Source of the DNA: CANDOC01 sp965261725
GTDB lineage: Bacteria; Pseudomonadota; Gammaproteobacteria; Pseudomonadales; Endozoicomonadaceae
Assembly (NCBI GenBank): GCA_965261725.1
Contig: CBDHDU010000023.1
Coordinates: forward strand, 62,001 to 126,000
Reading direction: 5' to 3'
Length of the DNA stretch: 64,000 nt
Below, one piece after another: positions 8,299 through 16,326 of this stretch (position 1 is the stretch's first letter; every line of letters starts with the position of its first letter). The position numbers were made by a program, and so were the translations under genes. Below the pieces are notes generated by a model. That model saw only the letters and a program-made list of their open reading frames with translations. It was not told where the DNA came from and searched no databases.

Positions 8299-8508
8299 TT
8301 ATGCAAATAATTCAGGTACTGAAACCTGTAACCCATCTGCAATTTTATAAATATTCTTGATTGTTATATTTTTTTCTCCCCGCTCAATTTGCCCCACATA
8401 GCTACGATCTATACCTGCACGGTGAGCGAGTTCATCCTGAGTAATAGCGTTTGCTTCCCTGAGCGTACGAACGCGTTTGCCGAAGCGGATAACGGGATCG
8501 TCCTGCAT
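8299..8508 (-). CDS. XRE-family HTH regulator (C-protein-like)
   Basis: A compact 69-residue protein that is essentially one Cro/C1-type helix-turn-helix: RVRTLREANAITQDELAHRA, then GIDRSYVGQIERGEKNIT and a KIADGLQVSVPELF end. Size and sequence resemble restriction-modification controller proteins. AGGAAGG lies six bases before the ATG. No restriction or methylase gene is next to it. Two copies of ATAGTCC upstream (8530-8568) could be its operator. It would act as a dimeric repressor or activator of its own promoter and perhaps of the divergent gene at 8655. Confidence 0.88.
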   Translation of the reverse strand: MQDDPVIRFGKRVRTLREANAITQDELAHRAGIDRSYVGQIERGEKNITIKNIYKIADGLQVSVPELFA

Positions 8509-8529
8509 AAAATCCTTCCTTAAAAGAAA

Positions 8530-8568
8530 GGACTATCAATCCCATCCCAAATCTTAACGACGGACTAT
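8530..8568. promoter_or_regulatory. Candidate operator between XRE gene and divergent HTH gene
   Basis: GGACTAT is present at 8530-8536 and 8562-8568, that is two direct copies 32 bases (about three helical turns) apart, immediately upstream of the XRE gene. Controller proteins bind related GACT/AGTC half-sites. The assignment is inferred. Confidence 0.4.
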
Positions 8569-8654
8569 AATTACCATTTTGTAAGCGGGTCGAAATTCGG
8601 TCATCTACTTACAATGCTCAAGACGCTTGAAATTCCTGGCTGGAGGGTGAAGGT

Positions 8655-9065
8655 GTGGCTAATAAGCAAGGCAAGAACAGGGCTTCACATAGTAAGCTGG
8701 AATATCGTCGTAAAATTGCCGATAAGGTGCTTTCTTCTAACCGAAAACAAAAGGATATCGCTAAAGAATTAGGCATTAACGCGAGTACGCTGGGTTCATG
8801 GGTCGCAAAGCGCCGAAGAGAGTTGAAGAAGCAACCGGGGCTAAAGAAGGGTGAGCAGCGCTCCTTTACCTATCAGCTACGTCCTGCCTCACAGGTCGGG
8901 TCTTCAAATGAGAAAGCAAAGTATGATGGAAGCCATATAAATCTGGACTCTATAAAGAATGCTCCTGACGATTTCGAATGTTTATGTCCAGAGCGGCAGC
9001 TTCTGGTTGAAGAGAGGGATGTTCTGATAAAGGCCATAATGATTATGGCAAGAAGCTGTTTTTGA
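8655..9065 (+). CDS. HTH protein related to IS3-type OrfA
   Basis: A 136-residue basic protein starting at GTG 8655 behind a GGAGGGTGAAG ribosome-binding site. Residues 17-55 form a transposase-type helix-turn-helix (YRRKIADKVLSSNRKQKDIA, then INASTLGSWVAKRRRE). The C-terminal RQLLVEERDVLIKAIMIM resembles the OrfA leucine-zipper end (the EERDILKKA pattern). No OrfB or integrase-core frame follows, so it is either an IS3 remnant or an OrfA-derived regulator. It is divergent from the XRE gene. Confidence 0.6.
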   Translation: MANKQGKNRASHSKLEYRRKIADKVLSSNRKQKDIAKELGINASTLGSWVAKRRRELKKQPGLKKGEQRSFTYQLRPASQVGSSNEKAKYDGSHINLDSIKNAPDDFECLCPERQLLVEERDVLIKAIMIMARSCF

Positions 9066-9239
9066 TATTTGGTATGGGTATCTTGCTGAGCAGGCTGCAG
9101 GCATAGCTATAAGACATATGTCTTGGATAAATGCAGGTGTAAGCTATTGATTTATAAAGGGCGAATCTGTCGTATATGGTGACCCTTTGCTTAGTAAAAA
9201 GCTATTTTATATCAATAGGATATGTCATTTTTGCCGTAT

Positions 9240-9286
9240 CGTTGACATCGACGAGGTCGCTAGTTCGAATCTAGTACCGACTACCA
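9240..9286 (+). other. 3' tRNA fragment, probable integration site (att)
   Basis: The sequence from GAGGTCGC on has a T arm (stem GCTAG/CTAGT around loop TTCGAAT), a 3' acceptor strand ACCGACT, a discriminator A and CCA ending at 9286. No matching 5' acceptor strand or D arm lies upstream, and the anticodon-arm region is one base short. This is the typical scar where an integrative element duplicates the 3' end of a tRNA. Its orientation fits an element reaching from a complete tRNA left of the window, past the integrase at 1-295, to this point. Nothing is recognised in 9287-9500. Confidence 0.6.
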
Positions 9287-9499
9287 TTTTTTCTTTTTGC
9301 TTCACTTGGTTGCACGCTGTATAGGTATCCAGTCCGCATTTTTTGGATGAATTTTGGATAAAAACTGGATAAATAATTTCAGTTTGTGTTCTGCGACCAC
9401 GTCATCACCAGCCTGAATCTCTCCTGTTCTGAATTCTTCGAATATAAGTTCCCGACTATCTCATTCTGCAGAGATCTGCGGTGCCCGTGTTCGTCAGGC

Positions 9500-9844
9500 A
9501 AGGGCTTCCATGCTTTTTCCCTGGGGGTTGGATGGGCTATTTCAGGATAACCAAATATTACCGCCTCATACCGCTGCTGGATCAATGGATACGTCGGCGT
9601 ATCTGCTGTTGCTTTGTCAAACTGTGGCGCAAGCCGAAAACCCGTTACAGAAATCTAATCAGGTTAGGCGTTGACCATATTAAGGCCGCCTCGCTTGCAG
9701 CCAGTAGCAAAGGATATTATCGGCTCAGCAGAACCGTTGCCGTACAACTGTTACCAACAACAGGTGTTGGACGACAGTATTCTGAGTAAACTTGGGCTTG
9801 TTTCCCTGAAAGACTTATGGATCAGGTTTCACTATCCTCGATGA
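9500..9844 (+). pseudogene. C-terminal remnant of a group II intron reverse transcriptase/maturase
   Basis: A reading frame through 9530-9760 gives GWMGYFRITKYYRLIPLL, DQWIRRR, LWRKPKTRYRNLIRLGV and SKGYYRLSRT, the maturase (X) domain end of group II intron proteins. After a frameshift near 9770 the sequence reads LGLVSLKDLWIRFHYPR and stops at 9842-9844, the classic family C-terminus. The whole RT domain is missing upstream. A 34-base domain V follows directly at 9844-9877, as in group IIC introns. Confidence 0.75.
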
Positions 9845-9877
9845 ACCGCCCGGTGCGGACCCGCATGCCGGGTGGTG
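9844..9877 (+). ncRNA. Domain V of the decayed group IIC-like intron
   Basis: Exactly 34 bases begin at the stop codon of the RT remnant and fold as a long hairpin (AACCGCCCGG with the complement CCGGGTGGTG), with CGC at the position of the catalytic triad. A CGC triad and a domain V directly after the protein are marks of group IIC introns. Domain VI follows only after the inserted intron, at 11738-11775. Confidence 0.65.
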
Positions 9878-11737
9878 GTGTGTCATGAGAACAGAGTCGG
9901 TCTGTTCGTAACTGTAATTGAGATGGAGGAAGGCCCTTCGGTGGTGGCTTCTGGAAGCGACCACCAAACCACTGTGAGCTGCGCTGATTAAGAGTCAGGG
10001 TGGTGAGCGTCACAGAAAAGGCGTAACAAGATTGCGTCAGGTACGAGATCAGGAGATGAACGCAAGTGAACCATTGATGACGTGTCGTAAGCATATACAT
10101 CGACATCAAAAGTGAGGGGCATCACCACCTCATGATAAGTTCAGGGGTTATCCAGTTACCGCCTGAGCGGTGTCCGGCACAAAGATGGCATGAACTGATT
10201 TCAGGCTCTTTTACGGAACATGAGAACCTGTCGCTCTGGTGTTAAGGGAGCCAGCCGAGTTGACGAACAGCAAGGCTCTGAGTACCAATACAGGGCACAG
10301 GGGCGGATCAGCTCGTAGTAGTGTTGAAGCCTCTGTAATGGCGGTGGAGCGAAGGGGCTGACTTATCCAGTGGATGGAGTAGATCAACCAGTTGTATCTT
10401 TGGGATGAATCTATGACAGAAGCAAAACCGTTCACAATTTCTAAAAGGCTTGTCTGGCAAGCCTGGCTGAGAGTGAAAGCCAATAAGGGAGCCGCTGGTA
10501 TTGATGGTCAGAGCTTGTCTGACTTTGAAATACATCTTGGCGGTAACCTGTACAAACTCTGGAACAGGATGTCATCGGGAAGTTACTTTCCTCCCCCCGT
10601 CATGCGTGTCGACATCGCCAAGAAAGGTGGAGGCACGAGACCGCTGGGGGTACCGACAGTAGCCGACCGTATTGCCCAGACCGTGGTGAAGCTAATAATC
10701 GAGCCGGTAATGGAACGAACGTTTCATGAAAACTCCTATGGCTATAGGCCGAATCGTTCAGCGCATGATGCGTTGGCGCTAGCCCGAAAACGCTGCTGGA
10801 GACGAGACTGGGTCATTGATCTGGATATCAAAGGATTCTTTGACAATCTTGATCATAAACTCATCATGCGAGCAGTAGAGCACCACATCAAAGAACCTTG
10901 GATATTGTTGTACATCAAACGTTGGCTTGAAGCTCCAGCTGAGGGTGAGCACGAGAGAATAGAGAGAACAAAAGGAACCCCACAAGGGGGCGTTATCAGT
11001 CCCTTACTGGCAAATCTGTTTATGCATTATGCGTTTGATCACTGGCTTGAGCAAAATATCCGGCACGTCTGGTTTGAGCGATATGCTGATGATGCGCTGA
11101 TCCACTGTCGCAGCAAACAGGAGGCGGAATCCATACTGGAAGCAGTAAGAAGTCGTTTACTCGACTGTGGTCTTACACTGCACCCGGAAAAGACGAAGCT
11201 GGTTTACTGCATGGATGAAGACAGACCGGAAAAGCATGAAAACACCTCTTTTGACTTTCTTGGTTACACCTTCCGTCCAAGGATGGTCCGAAACCGGTAT
11301 GGGAAGTTCTTTGTCAGCTTTCTGCCTGCAATAAGCAAAGCCTCGGCCCAGCATATTCGGGATAGGATAAGAGAGTTGGCTATTCCCACCAAACGATCAC
11401 TGTATTCTCTTGAAGAGCTTGCAAAGCTGATCAATCCATTCGTTCAGGGCTGGATAAATTACTTTGGGAAATTTTATCCCTCGGCAATGAGAAGAGTCCT
11501 GAGCTATGTGGAAGCAACACTGGTTCGCTGGGCTATGGGCAAATGCAAGAAATTGAGGGGCCGTAAGAAGCGGGCAGCTTCCTGTTTGGGGCGAATCGCA
11601 AAAAGGGCTCCGTGGTTAATGACACATTGGCGAGCAGGCTGTGTGTCAGCGGTTGGATAAGAAGAGCCGGATGAGGGGAGACTTTCAAGTCCGGTTCTGT
11701 GAGCAGCTGAAGGGGAGGTTCCTTCGGTTGACTCGAC
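9878..11737 (+). mobile_element. Complete group II intron nested in another group II intron
   Basis: The 5' end is GTGTG at 9878, matching the GUGYG consensus. The 3' end is AC at 11737, matching the AY consensus. Domains I-IV occupy 9878-10412 before the protein. Domain V lies near 11666-11700 (GAGCCGGATG and complement AAGTCCGGTTCT). Domain VI is the CTGAAGG/CCTTCGG hairpin at 11707-11727. The flanks, GGTGGTG before and TGGGGGCTGGAGG after, are the domain V end and domain VI start of the outer intron, whose domain VI hairpin ends at the ACCTCCGGCTACCC strand before 11775. The 547-base stretch 9845-10391 is thus intron RNA, not a gene gap. Confidence 0.72.
10413..11660 (+). CDS. ltrA: Group II intron reverse transcriptase/maturase
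   Basis: About 415 residues from MTEAKPF; a TTG at 10392 is a possible earlier start. RT blocks are in order: NKGAAGIDGQ, RPLGVPTVADRIAQ, SYGYRPNRSAHDAL, VIDLDIKGFFDNLDH, GTPQGGVISPLLAN, and RYADDALI with the YADD catalytic motif near residue 223. A maturase X domain follows (SLEELAKLINPFVQGWINYF). No HNH endonuclease domain is visible at the C-terminus, so retrohoming would rely on other primers. The frame is intact. It binds and splices its own intron RNA (9878-11737) and copies it into DNA. Confidence 0.93.
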   Translation: MTEAKPFTISKRLVWQAWLRVKANKGAAGIDGQSLSDFEIHLGGNLYKLWNRMSSGSYFPPPVMRVDIAKKGGGTRPLGVPTVADRIAQTVVKLIIEPVMERTFHENSYGYRPNRSAHDALALARKRCWRRDWVIDLDIKGFFDNLDHKLIMRAVEHHIKEPWILLYIKRWLEAPAEGEHERIERTKGTPQGGVISPLLANLFMHYAFDHWLEQNIRHVWFERYADDALIHCRSKQEAESILEAVRSRLLDCGLTLHPEKTKLVYCMDEDRPEKHENTSFDFLGYTFRPRMVRNRYGKFFVSFLPAISKASAQHIRDRIRELAIPTKRSLYSLEELAKLINPFVQGWINYFGKFYPSAMRRVLSYVEATLVRWAMGKCKKLRGRKKRAASCLGRIAKRAPWLMTHWRAGCVSAVG

Positions 11738-11789
11738 TGGGGGCTGGAGGTTAGAGACCTCCGGCTACCCGGTTTATGTCACGTATAAA

Positions 11790-12830
11790 TTACATTACAG
11801 AGACCGTGAAAATATTTCTTGCAAATCCATTGTTTGTAGTTGATGGAGAGCTGCTTACTGATACAGAAAAGTAATGAGCATCTGCAATTACTTTTAAAAT
11901 GTATAAACCTAAGCCACTACCTTCTATAGTCATTTGTTTGGCTTTCTTTGTTCTATAACCCTTGTCAAATAATTTGCCAAGCTCATGCTGTTCAATGTGA
12001 TCACCCTCTGAAACTACTGAGATATTTAGTTTCTCACCAACTTCCTGAAAATGTACCTCAACATTGCCTCTTTTCTTATATTTCAAGGCATTTTGAATTA
12101 ACGATAAGGGTATGATTTTAAATGACTCATAAACTTTATGCTTATTTTCGACCTTGCCAATAAGATTTATTTTTGCTCTGTTTTTATTACTTTTAGAGTG
12201 GCTCAGTACCTGCGCTATTTTATGGATCATTCCATGAAGGTCAGTAGTTCTCTTTTTACCAAAAGTTGCACTTTTAGGATTAAAATAGATAGAAGCAGTA
12301 TCTAGAGCATCAAGCAGCATCATGCTTGTTTTATATAAACTTTTTAAATCTTCGGAAGCGCTTTCAAATTTTGAAGAGTTAGTAGCTTTAGTCTTGTTTA
12401 TAAGGCGCTCTGAGTAGAATTTGATCTCACTTGCCCATTTAGCAAACTCGTGAAATTGATCATGATTACTTTTAGCAACTTTCTTTACAAGGTTTGAAAT
12501 TTCTTCTGTAACTCTTTCTAGTTCGACAAACCAATCACTAATATGTTGTCTTGAGACCTTCTTGTAGCTTGAAGATTTTTTCTTTGACGCTCTGTTTGCC
12601 GAGCTGGGAATATAAACAGATGTAATTACAAGTTGATATTCACCAACCACCTTGTATATATGAGATAATCCATGTGCGCAAGTATCAATACCGTTATGGA
12701 TTTCATTATTAATACAGGTTTCATTACAACAACTTGGTTTTTTGATTTTTGCACCATCATGAAACTTACCATTAATAACTAATGGCCACGGTGACTGCAT
12801 AATCTTCTTTTCAATGATGGAATCAATCAT
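11790..12830 (-). CDS. Histidine-kinase-like ATPase protein
   Basis: A 346-residue soluble protein. The C-terminal half is an HATPase_c domain: N box SLIQNALKYKKRGNVEVHF, a LGKLFDKGYRTK lid and the G2 box GSGLGLYILK. A helical region before it (QFHEFAKWASEIKFYSERL) may hold the phosphoacceptor His. The N-terminus has a Cys/His cluster (CCNETCINNEIHNGIDTCAH) that may bind metal. It lacks transmembrane segments. It overlaps by eight bases the end of a receiver-domain gene upstream, so the two are translationally coupled. It is AT-rich compared with the backbone, suggesting transfer. The function of the pair is unknown. Confidence 0.78.
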   Translation of the reverse strand: MIDSIIEKKIMQSPWPLVINGKFHDGAKIKKPSCCNETCINNEIHNGIDTCAHGLSHIYKVVGEYQLVITSVYIPSSANRASKKKSSSYKKVSRQHISDWFVELERVTEEISNLVKKVAKSNHDQFHEFAKWASEIKFYSERLINKTKATNSSKFESASEDLKSLYKTSMMLLDALDTASIYFNPKSATFGKKRTTDLHGMIHKIAQVLSHSKSNKNRAKINLIGKVENKHKVYESFKIIPLSLIQNALKYKKRGNVEVHFQEVGEKLNISVVSEGDHIEQHELGKLFDKGYRTKKAKQMTIEGSGLGLYILKVIADAHYFSVSVSSSPSTTNNGFARNIFTVSVM

Positions 12831-13545
12831 TACTAACTCTGAATTTCATTATCTCAACAGCAAGGGTAATATTATCATTATCTGTCGTTGTATGTTGCCT
12901 TATGAATTTTTTAACTTCTCTTGCTTCAAGCTTATCAGACAAAAAGTCTACAATATTATTTTGCATTTTTTTCTTTTTTGATTTGGCTATTGGTAAGTTA
13001 GATATCTCCTTTGTGGTTTTTTTTGCGATTTTTTCTACATCTAAGAATTCATCTTTTAGCTCTAGCAATAGCTCTCTTATCTTGTATTCATCTATAGGTT
13101 TTCTTAACCTTCCATTGGTTGATTCGAAATAATCATTAAGCTCCATGTGAAAAAAACCTGAAGATACTGCTATTACTGGAATAAACGGTTTTTCATCTTT
13201 AATTATTTTTAGTAACTTCGCACCCCCTTCTTCTAGATCTTCTTTTACAACACCTTTTACATCTAAGATCAACAAGTCATGCTTAGTTATTTTATCTACA
13301 TCTGCAAAAGAAACAGACTCATAGCAATCCACTTCAAACCCAAGATCTTTAATATATTGAACTGGGTAGTGATCAATTTCATCATCTATTATCGCAATAC
13401 TAAATTTTCCATTCGTTACTTTACTTTTAATGGAATCATTAATGCTCTTAGCTTTAAGTAATGAAGCTGTTGACTCTTTTGGTATTAAATAAAAAACAAC
13501 TGTTAAAAAAAGACTTGCTATACCAATAGCAATACCAACATCCAT
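12823..13545 (-). CDS. Membrane-anchored receiver-domain protein
   Basis: A 240-residue protein. Residues 4-21 form one transmembrane helix (GIAIGIASLFLTVVFYLI). Residues 48-165 match a response-regulator receiver domain: acidic pair IIDDE (Asp54/55), phospho-acceptor Asp95 in LLILDVKG, a VIAVSSGF switch strand and the conserved Lys in LRKPID. The Lys-rich C-terminus has no DNA-binding domain, so it is not an ordinary transcription factor. Gene order (receiver first, kinase second, eight-base overlap) suggests a signalling pair at the membrane. Defence or stress signalling is possible but unproven. Confidence 0.75.
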   Translation of the reverse strand: MDVGIAIGIASLFLTVVFYLIPKESTASLLKAKSINDSIKSKVTNGKFSIAIIDDEIDHYPVQYIKDLGFEVDCYESVSFADVDKITKHDLLILDVKGVVKEDLEEGGAKLLKIIKDEKPFIPVIAVSSGFFHMELNDYFESTNGRLRKPIDEYKIRELLLELKDEFLDVEKIAKKTTKEISNLPIAKSKKKKMQNNIVDFLSDKLEAREVKKFIRQHTTTDNDNITLAVEIMKFRVSND

Positions 13546-13622
13546 TCTAAAATAACTCCTTGATCTAGATGATTAATAAATTAGTTGAGGGAGTGACATA
13601 ATAGCTACTAGAACTCAAAATA

Positions 13623-13639
13623 GTGATATTAGATATCAC
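13623..13639. promoter_or_regulatory. Palindrome upstream of the receiver/kinase pair
   Basis: GTGATAT at 13623-13629 and ATATCAC at 13633-13639 form a perfect seven-base dyad around TAG, about 80 bases upstream of the receiver gene start. Position and symmetry suit an operator. A second dyad, GCTTTTTT/AAAAAAGC at 13700-13723, follows. Confidence 0.4.
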
Positions 13640-13647
13640 GCGCACAT

Positions 13648-13958
13648 GCGGTATAACCCTCTCAAAACCTTTCTTATCACCGCGCGTGAGTTCTATCCCG
13701 CTTTTTTGGGGTCGCAAAAAAGCTCTATTAATCAACAGGCTTTGGGGGCTGTGTTGTCGGCGATAGTTGAAGGGCTACAACCCCTATATTTCCTGCATTT
13801 CTGGATAAGCCTATGACTCGTGGGCATTACATAATTTTTGTAACTTCTGCTAATCATAAGTCCCATCGGACAACCTGTGATTGGTGCGTTAGTACGCCAA
13901 CTATTACCGGCAACACAGCCGGCTTTGGGGGTTTCAGCTTTTTTGCGGAGTTATACCG
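13648..13958. repeat. Imperfect long inverted repeat, possible MITE-like element
   Basis: GCGGTATAAC at 13648-13657 faces GTTATACCGC at 13949-13958. Inside these, GGCTGTGTTGTCGG plus CGATAGTTG (13747-13769) faces its near-complement at 13899-13921 (about 20 of 23 bases), and a CGCAAAAAAGCT block is shared between the arms. The arms differ by an insertion on the left. No protein is encoded inside. The 1,030-base gap 13546-14578 holds only this and the repeat copy at 14132-14423. Confidence 0.5.
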
Positions 13959-14131
13959 CGTCTGCGGCATTTGTACTTTTCTCGTTTTCTTTAATAACAC
14001 TGCATATAAATACAGTTTTGTGAAGTTGCCATGCCTTCACGTTTTATGCGGGAAGTACGCAGGGCAGGGGAATTTGATGAATTTTGCACTAGGCCAGATC
14101 AGGTAAGGCCTTTCTTGATCATTCCCTTTAC

Positions 14132-14423
14132 ACGCTACCGCCCTTCCCACCATTTTCAGGAAAATTCAGGTCTGCCTATGTGGGATATGACGCTCGAGCT
14201 TGGTTAATCATCGGTGCATGCTAGCATGAAGGCGGTATCTTATTCTTGAGTTGGATTATGGCTGGCGTGATTTTTCATTGTTGGAGAAAAGGCGTTGTGT
14301 GATAGGGGAGGGCAGTAATAATGATAAGGTTCATGTGGGGTTATTTGTCGTGTACTGAGAACCTATGATCAATTGCTGCCCGACAGTGGGCAGGAAATTT
14401 TGGTATGGGTATCTTGCTGAGCA
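14132..14423. repeat. Copy 2 of a diverged direct repeat (partner at 7991)
   Basis: 14132-14396 matches 7991-8262, and 14396-14423 (TTGGTATGGGTATCTTGCTG and following) matches 9066-9092, so about 800 bases present in copy 1 are missing here. The small frame at 7873-8070 is broken in this copy. The two copies flank the HTH genes, nested introns and receiver/kinase pair. Confidence 0.75.
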
Positions 14424-14578
14424 CGATGCCGGAATCATTCGGGGCAGCCAATGAACGTTTTTGAATGCTGAAATGATTCATAAGGGTTGAAGCTCTTGTC
14501 TGTCGAGAAAGGTTTTGAGTCCCGGATGAAAGTGGCGGGCTTTTTGCTGTCTGCAGATTATATTTCCTGTCCGATACC

Positions 14579-15235
14579 TTACGGTAAACGTCGCATAAAT
14601 GAAGGGCGTTTTGAGGCAATACCATCAGCCCAGCGAATGGGCTCCGGGAGCCGGTACTTCGGGGTTGCTTCAAGTACCAGCTTAATGGCTGAATCAAGGC
14701 TGACCCGGTGGCCGGTGGAAATATAAAGGGGTTTCACTCCCTCGCGGGTGCGGAGTACTGCGCCGATAGTGTCTTTTTTATCTTCCAATGGTGTAAATGC
14801 GCCTCGTGCATCAGGTGCAGGGAGGTGCTGCCCTGTCAGTCTGCTTTTGCCAACGCCGATGGTGGGAATATCGGTTAATACGCCCAGGTGGCTGGCAACC
14901 CCGAGACGACGCGGGTGAGCAATGCCCTGACCATCGCAGAAAATAATATCGGGCTGACGGGGTAGCTGTTTCAGGCATTCAATTAATGCCGGGCATTCCC
15001 TGAAAGAAAGCAGACCGGGAATATAAGGAATACGGGTAGGTTCTCTGTAAATCCGGTAATCCAATAATTTCAGGTCAGGCCAGGAAAGTAATGTGATAAC
15101 GGCTCGTGTCGTTCTGCCCTGTGATTCGAATCCAGCATCGGCACCGGCTATACAAGTGATTTCTCCAAAAGCATCGGTACGAATAACTTTTCTGGAAAGT
15201 GTGAGCTGTTCTTCGCGAGCGTGTGTGTAATCCAT
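14579..15235 (-). CDS. nfi: Endonuclease V (deoxyinosine 3' endonuclease)
   Basis: A 218-residue protein of normal family length. It shows the signature order of endonuclease V: IAGADAGF with the first metal Asp, YIPGLLSFRECPAL with the catalytic Glu, IIFCDGQGIAHPRRLGVASH, then PTIGVGKSRLTG and a YISTGHRVSLDSA end. The enzyme cuts one base 3' of deoxyinosine in repair of deaminated adenine. It marks the return to backbone genes after the accessory region. It is divergent from the ParA gene across a 207-base gap with several dyads. Confidence 0.93.
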   Translation of the reverse strand: MDYTHAREEQLTLSRKVIRTDAFGEITCIAGADAGFESQGRTTRAVITLLSWPDLKLLDYRIYREPTRIPYIPGLLSFRECPALIECLKQLPRQPDIIFCDGQGIAHPRRLGVASHLGVLTDIPTIGVGKSRLTGQHLPAPDARGAFTPLEDKKDTIGAVLRTREGVKPLYISTGHRVSLDSAIKLVLEATPKYRLPEPIRWADGIASKRPSFMRRLP

Positions 15236-15306
15236 TTAAAAGCCTGCTAATTAGCATGAATAGTTGAATTCACCGGCTCATATCGCTAACGTCGTGTTAC
15301 CTGTTT

Positions 15307-15389
15307 ACCATGAAATGCCGCTGTGACGTACGGTATATATTTTCATGGTGCAAGATGAGCGACATTCTTTTCATAAAAGAGCCGCTCAT
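15307..15389. promoter_or_regulatory. Dyad sequences between nfi and the ParA gene
   Basis: ACCATGAAA (15307-15315) pairs with TTTCATGGT (15341-15349), and ATGAGCG (15355-15361) pairs with CGCTCAT (15383-15389). Both are perfect and lie in the divergent promoter region. They may be operators or transcript hairpins ahead of the ParA gene. Confidence 0.35.
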
Positions 15390-15442
15390 GTCTGTTTGCG
15401 ATAGCTGTTCAAATAATAATAAAAGAGGGGGCTACTGCTATC

Positions 15443-16231
15443 ATGCGTCGAGTGATTTTTAATCAAAAAGGTGGCGTCGGCAAATCCAGTATCGTTTGTA
15501 ACCTGGCGGCAATAAGTGCTTCCAGAGGATATAAGACGCTGGTTGTTGATCTGGATCCGCAGGGTAACTCAACCCAATATTTGCTGGGGAGTAAGGTAGA
15601 AAAGCTGCGCCATACGGTGGCAGATTTCTTTGACCAGTCGTTATCCTTTAACCTGTTTTCAAAAGAAGCCAAAGATTTTGTTCATGCCACACCGTTCCCG
15701 AATTTGAGCGTAATGCCTTCCAGCCCTAATTTGGGTGAGCTGGAACATAAGCTGGAAACCAAGCATAAAATCTACAAGCTGCGTGATGCTCTGAAAGCAC
15801 TCAGTGCCGGTTTTGACCGGGTATTTATTGATACCGCCCCGGCTCTGAACTTTTATACCCGCTCTGCACTGATTGCGGCAGACCGCTGCCTGATTCCTTT
15901 TGACTGCGATGCCTTTTCGCAACATGCGCTTTACAGTATTCACAGTGAAATTGCCGAGCTGAGTGAAGACCATAATAAGGATTTGATTATTGAAGGCATT
16001 ATCGTCAATCAATTCCAGCCTCGGGTGAAATTACCCCAAGCGCTGATCGAAGAGATTACCGAAGAAGGTTACCGTGTCCTGCCGGACTATTTGGGGCAGT
16101 CGGTTAAAATGCGTGAGTCTCACTGTGCTGCTAAACCACTGATTTACTTTGCACCGGATCATAAACTGACTCAACAATACGAAGCGCTTTTCAACCGGAT
16201 CGAAGAAGTCGAAGAAGCGGTTGAAGCATAA
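15443..16231 (+). CDS. ParA-family ATPase
   Basis: A 262-residue MinD/ParA-type ATPase with a deviant Walker A (KGGVGKSS at the N-terminus), Walker A' (VVDLDPQGNST) and Walker B (RVFIDTAPAL). There is no N-terminal DNA-binding extension, as in small chromosomal ParA proteins. An AGAGGGGG stretch precedes the ATG. No ParB gene lies next to it; it is an orphan placed between nfi and the 4.5S RNA. Such proteins position DNA, chemotaxis or other cargo by ATP-driven gradients; the cargo here is not known. Confidence 0.88.
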   Translation: MRRVIFNQKGGVGKSSIVCNLAAISASRGYKTLVVDLDPQGNSTQYLLGSKVEKLRHTVADFFDQSLSFNLFSKEAKDFVHATPFPNLSVMPSSPNLGELEHKLETKHKIYKLRDALKALSAGFDRVFIDTAPALNFYTRSALIAADRCLIPFDCDAFSQHALYSIHSEIAELSEDHNKDLIIEGIIVNQFQPRVKLPQALIEEITEEGYRVLPDYLGQSVKMRESHCAAKPLIYFAPDHKLTQQYEALFNRIEEVEEAVEA

Positions 16232-16326
16232 TTGCTTACTTGTCGCAGAAAGTTAGCAGGAACGTCTTGCAATACAGGTGCCTTTGAGACAGAATGCATC
16301 TCGCCCGAGCAAGTCGGGCCTGTAAT

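Noticed and set aside
9379..9585. Minus-strand frame in the 9.4-9.6 kb region
   Set aside because: It runs opposite to the RT remnant and shows no domain.
16302..16318. GCCCGA/TCGGGC hairpin as a strong terminator of the ParA gene
   Set aside because: The stem is short and no T-run follows; it may be part of the 4.5S RNA leader.
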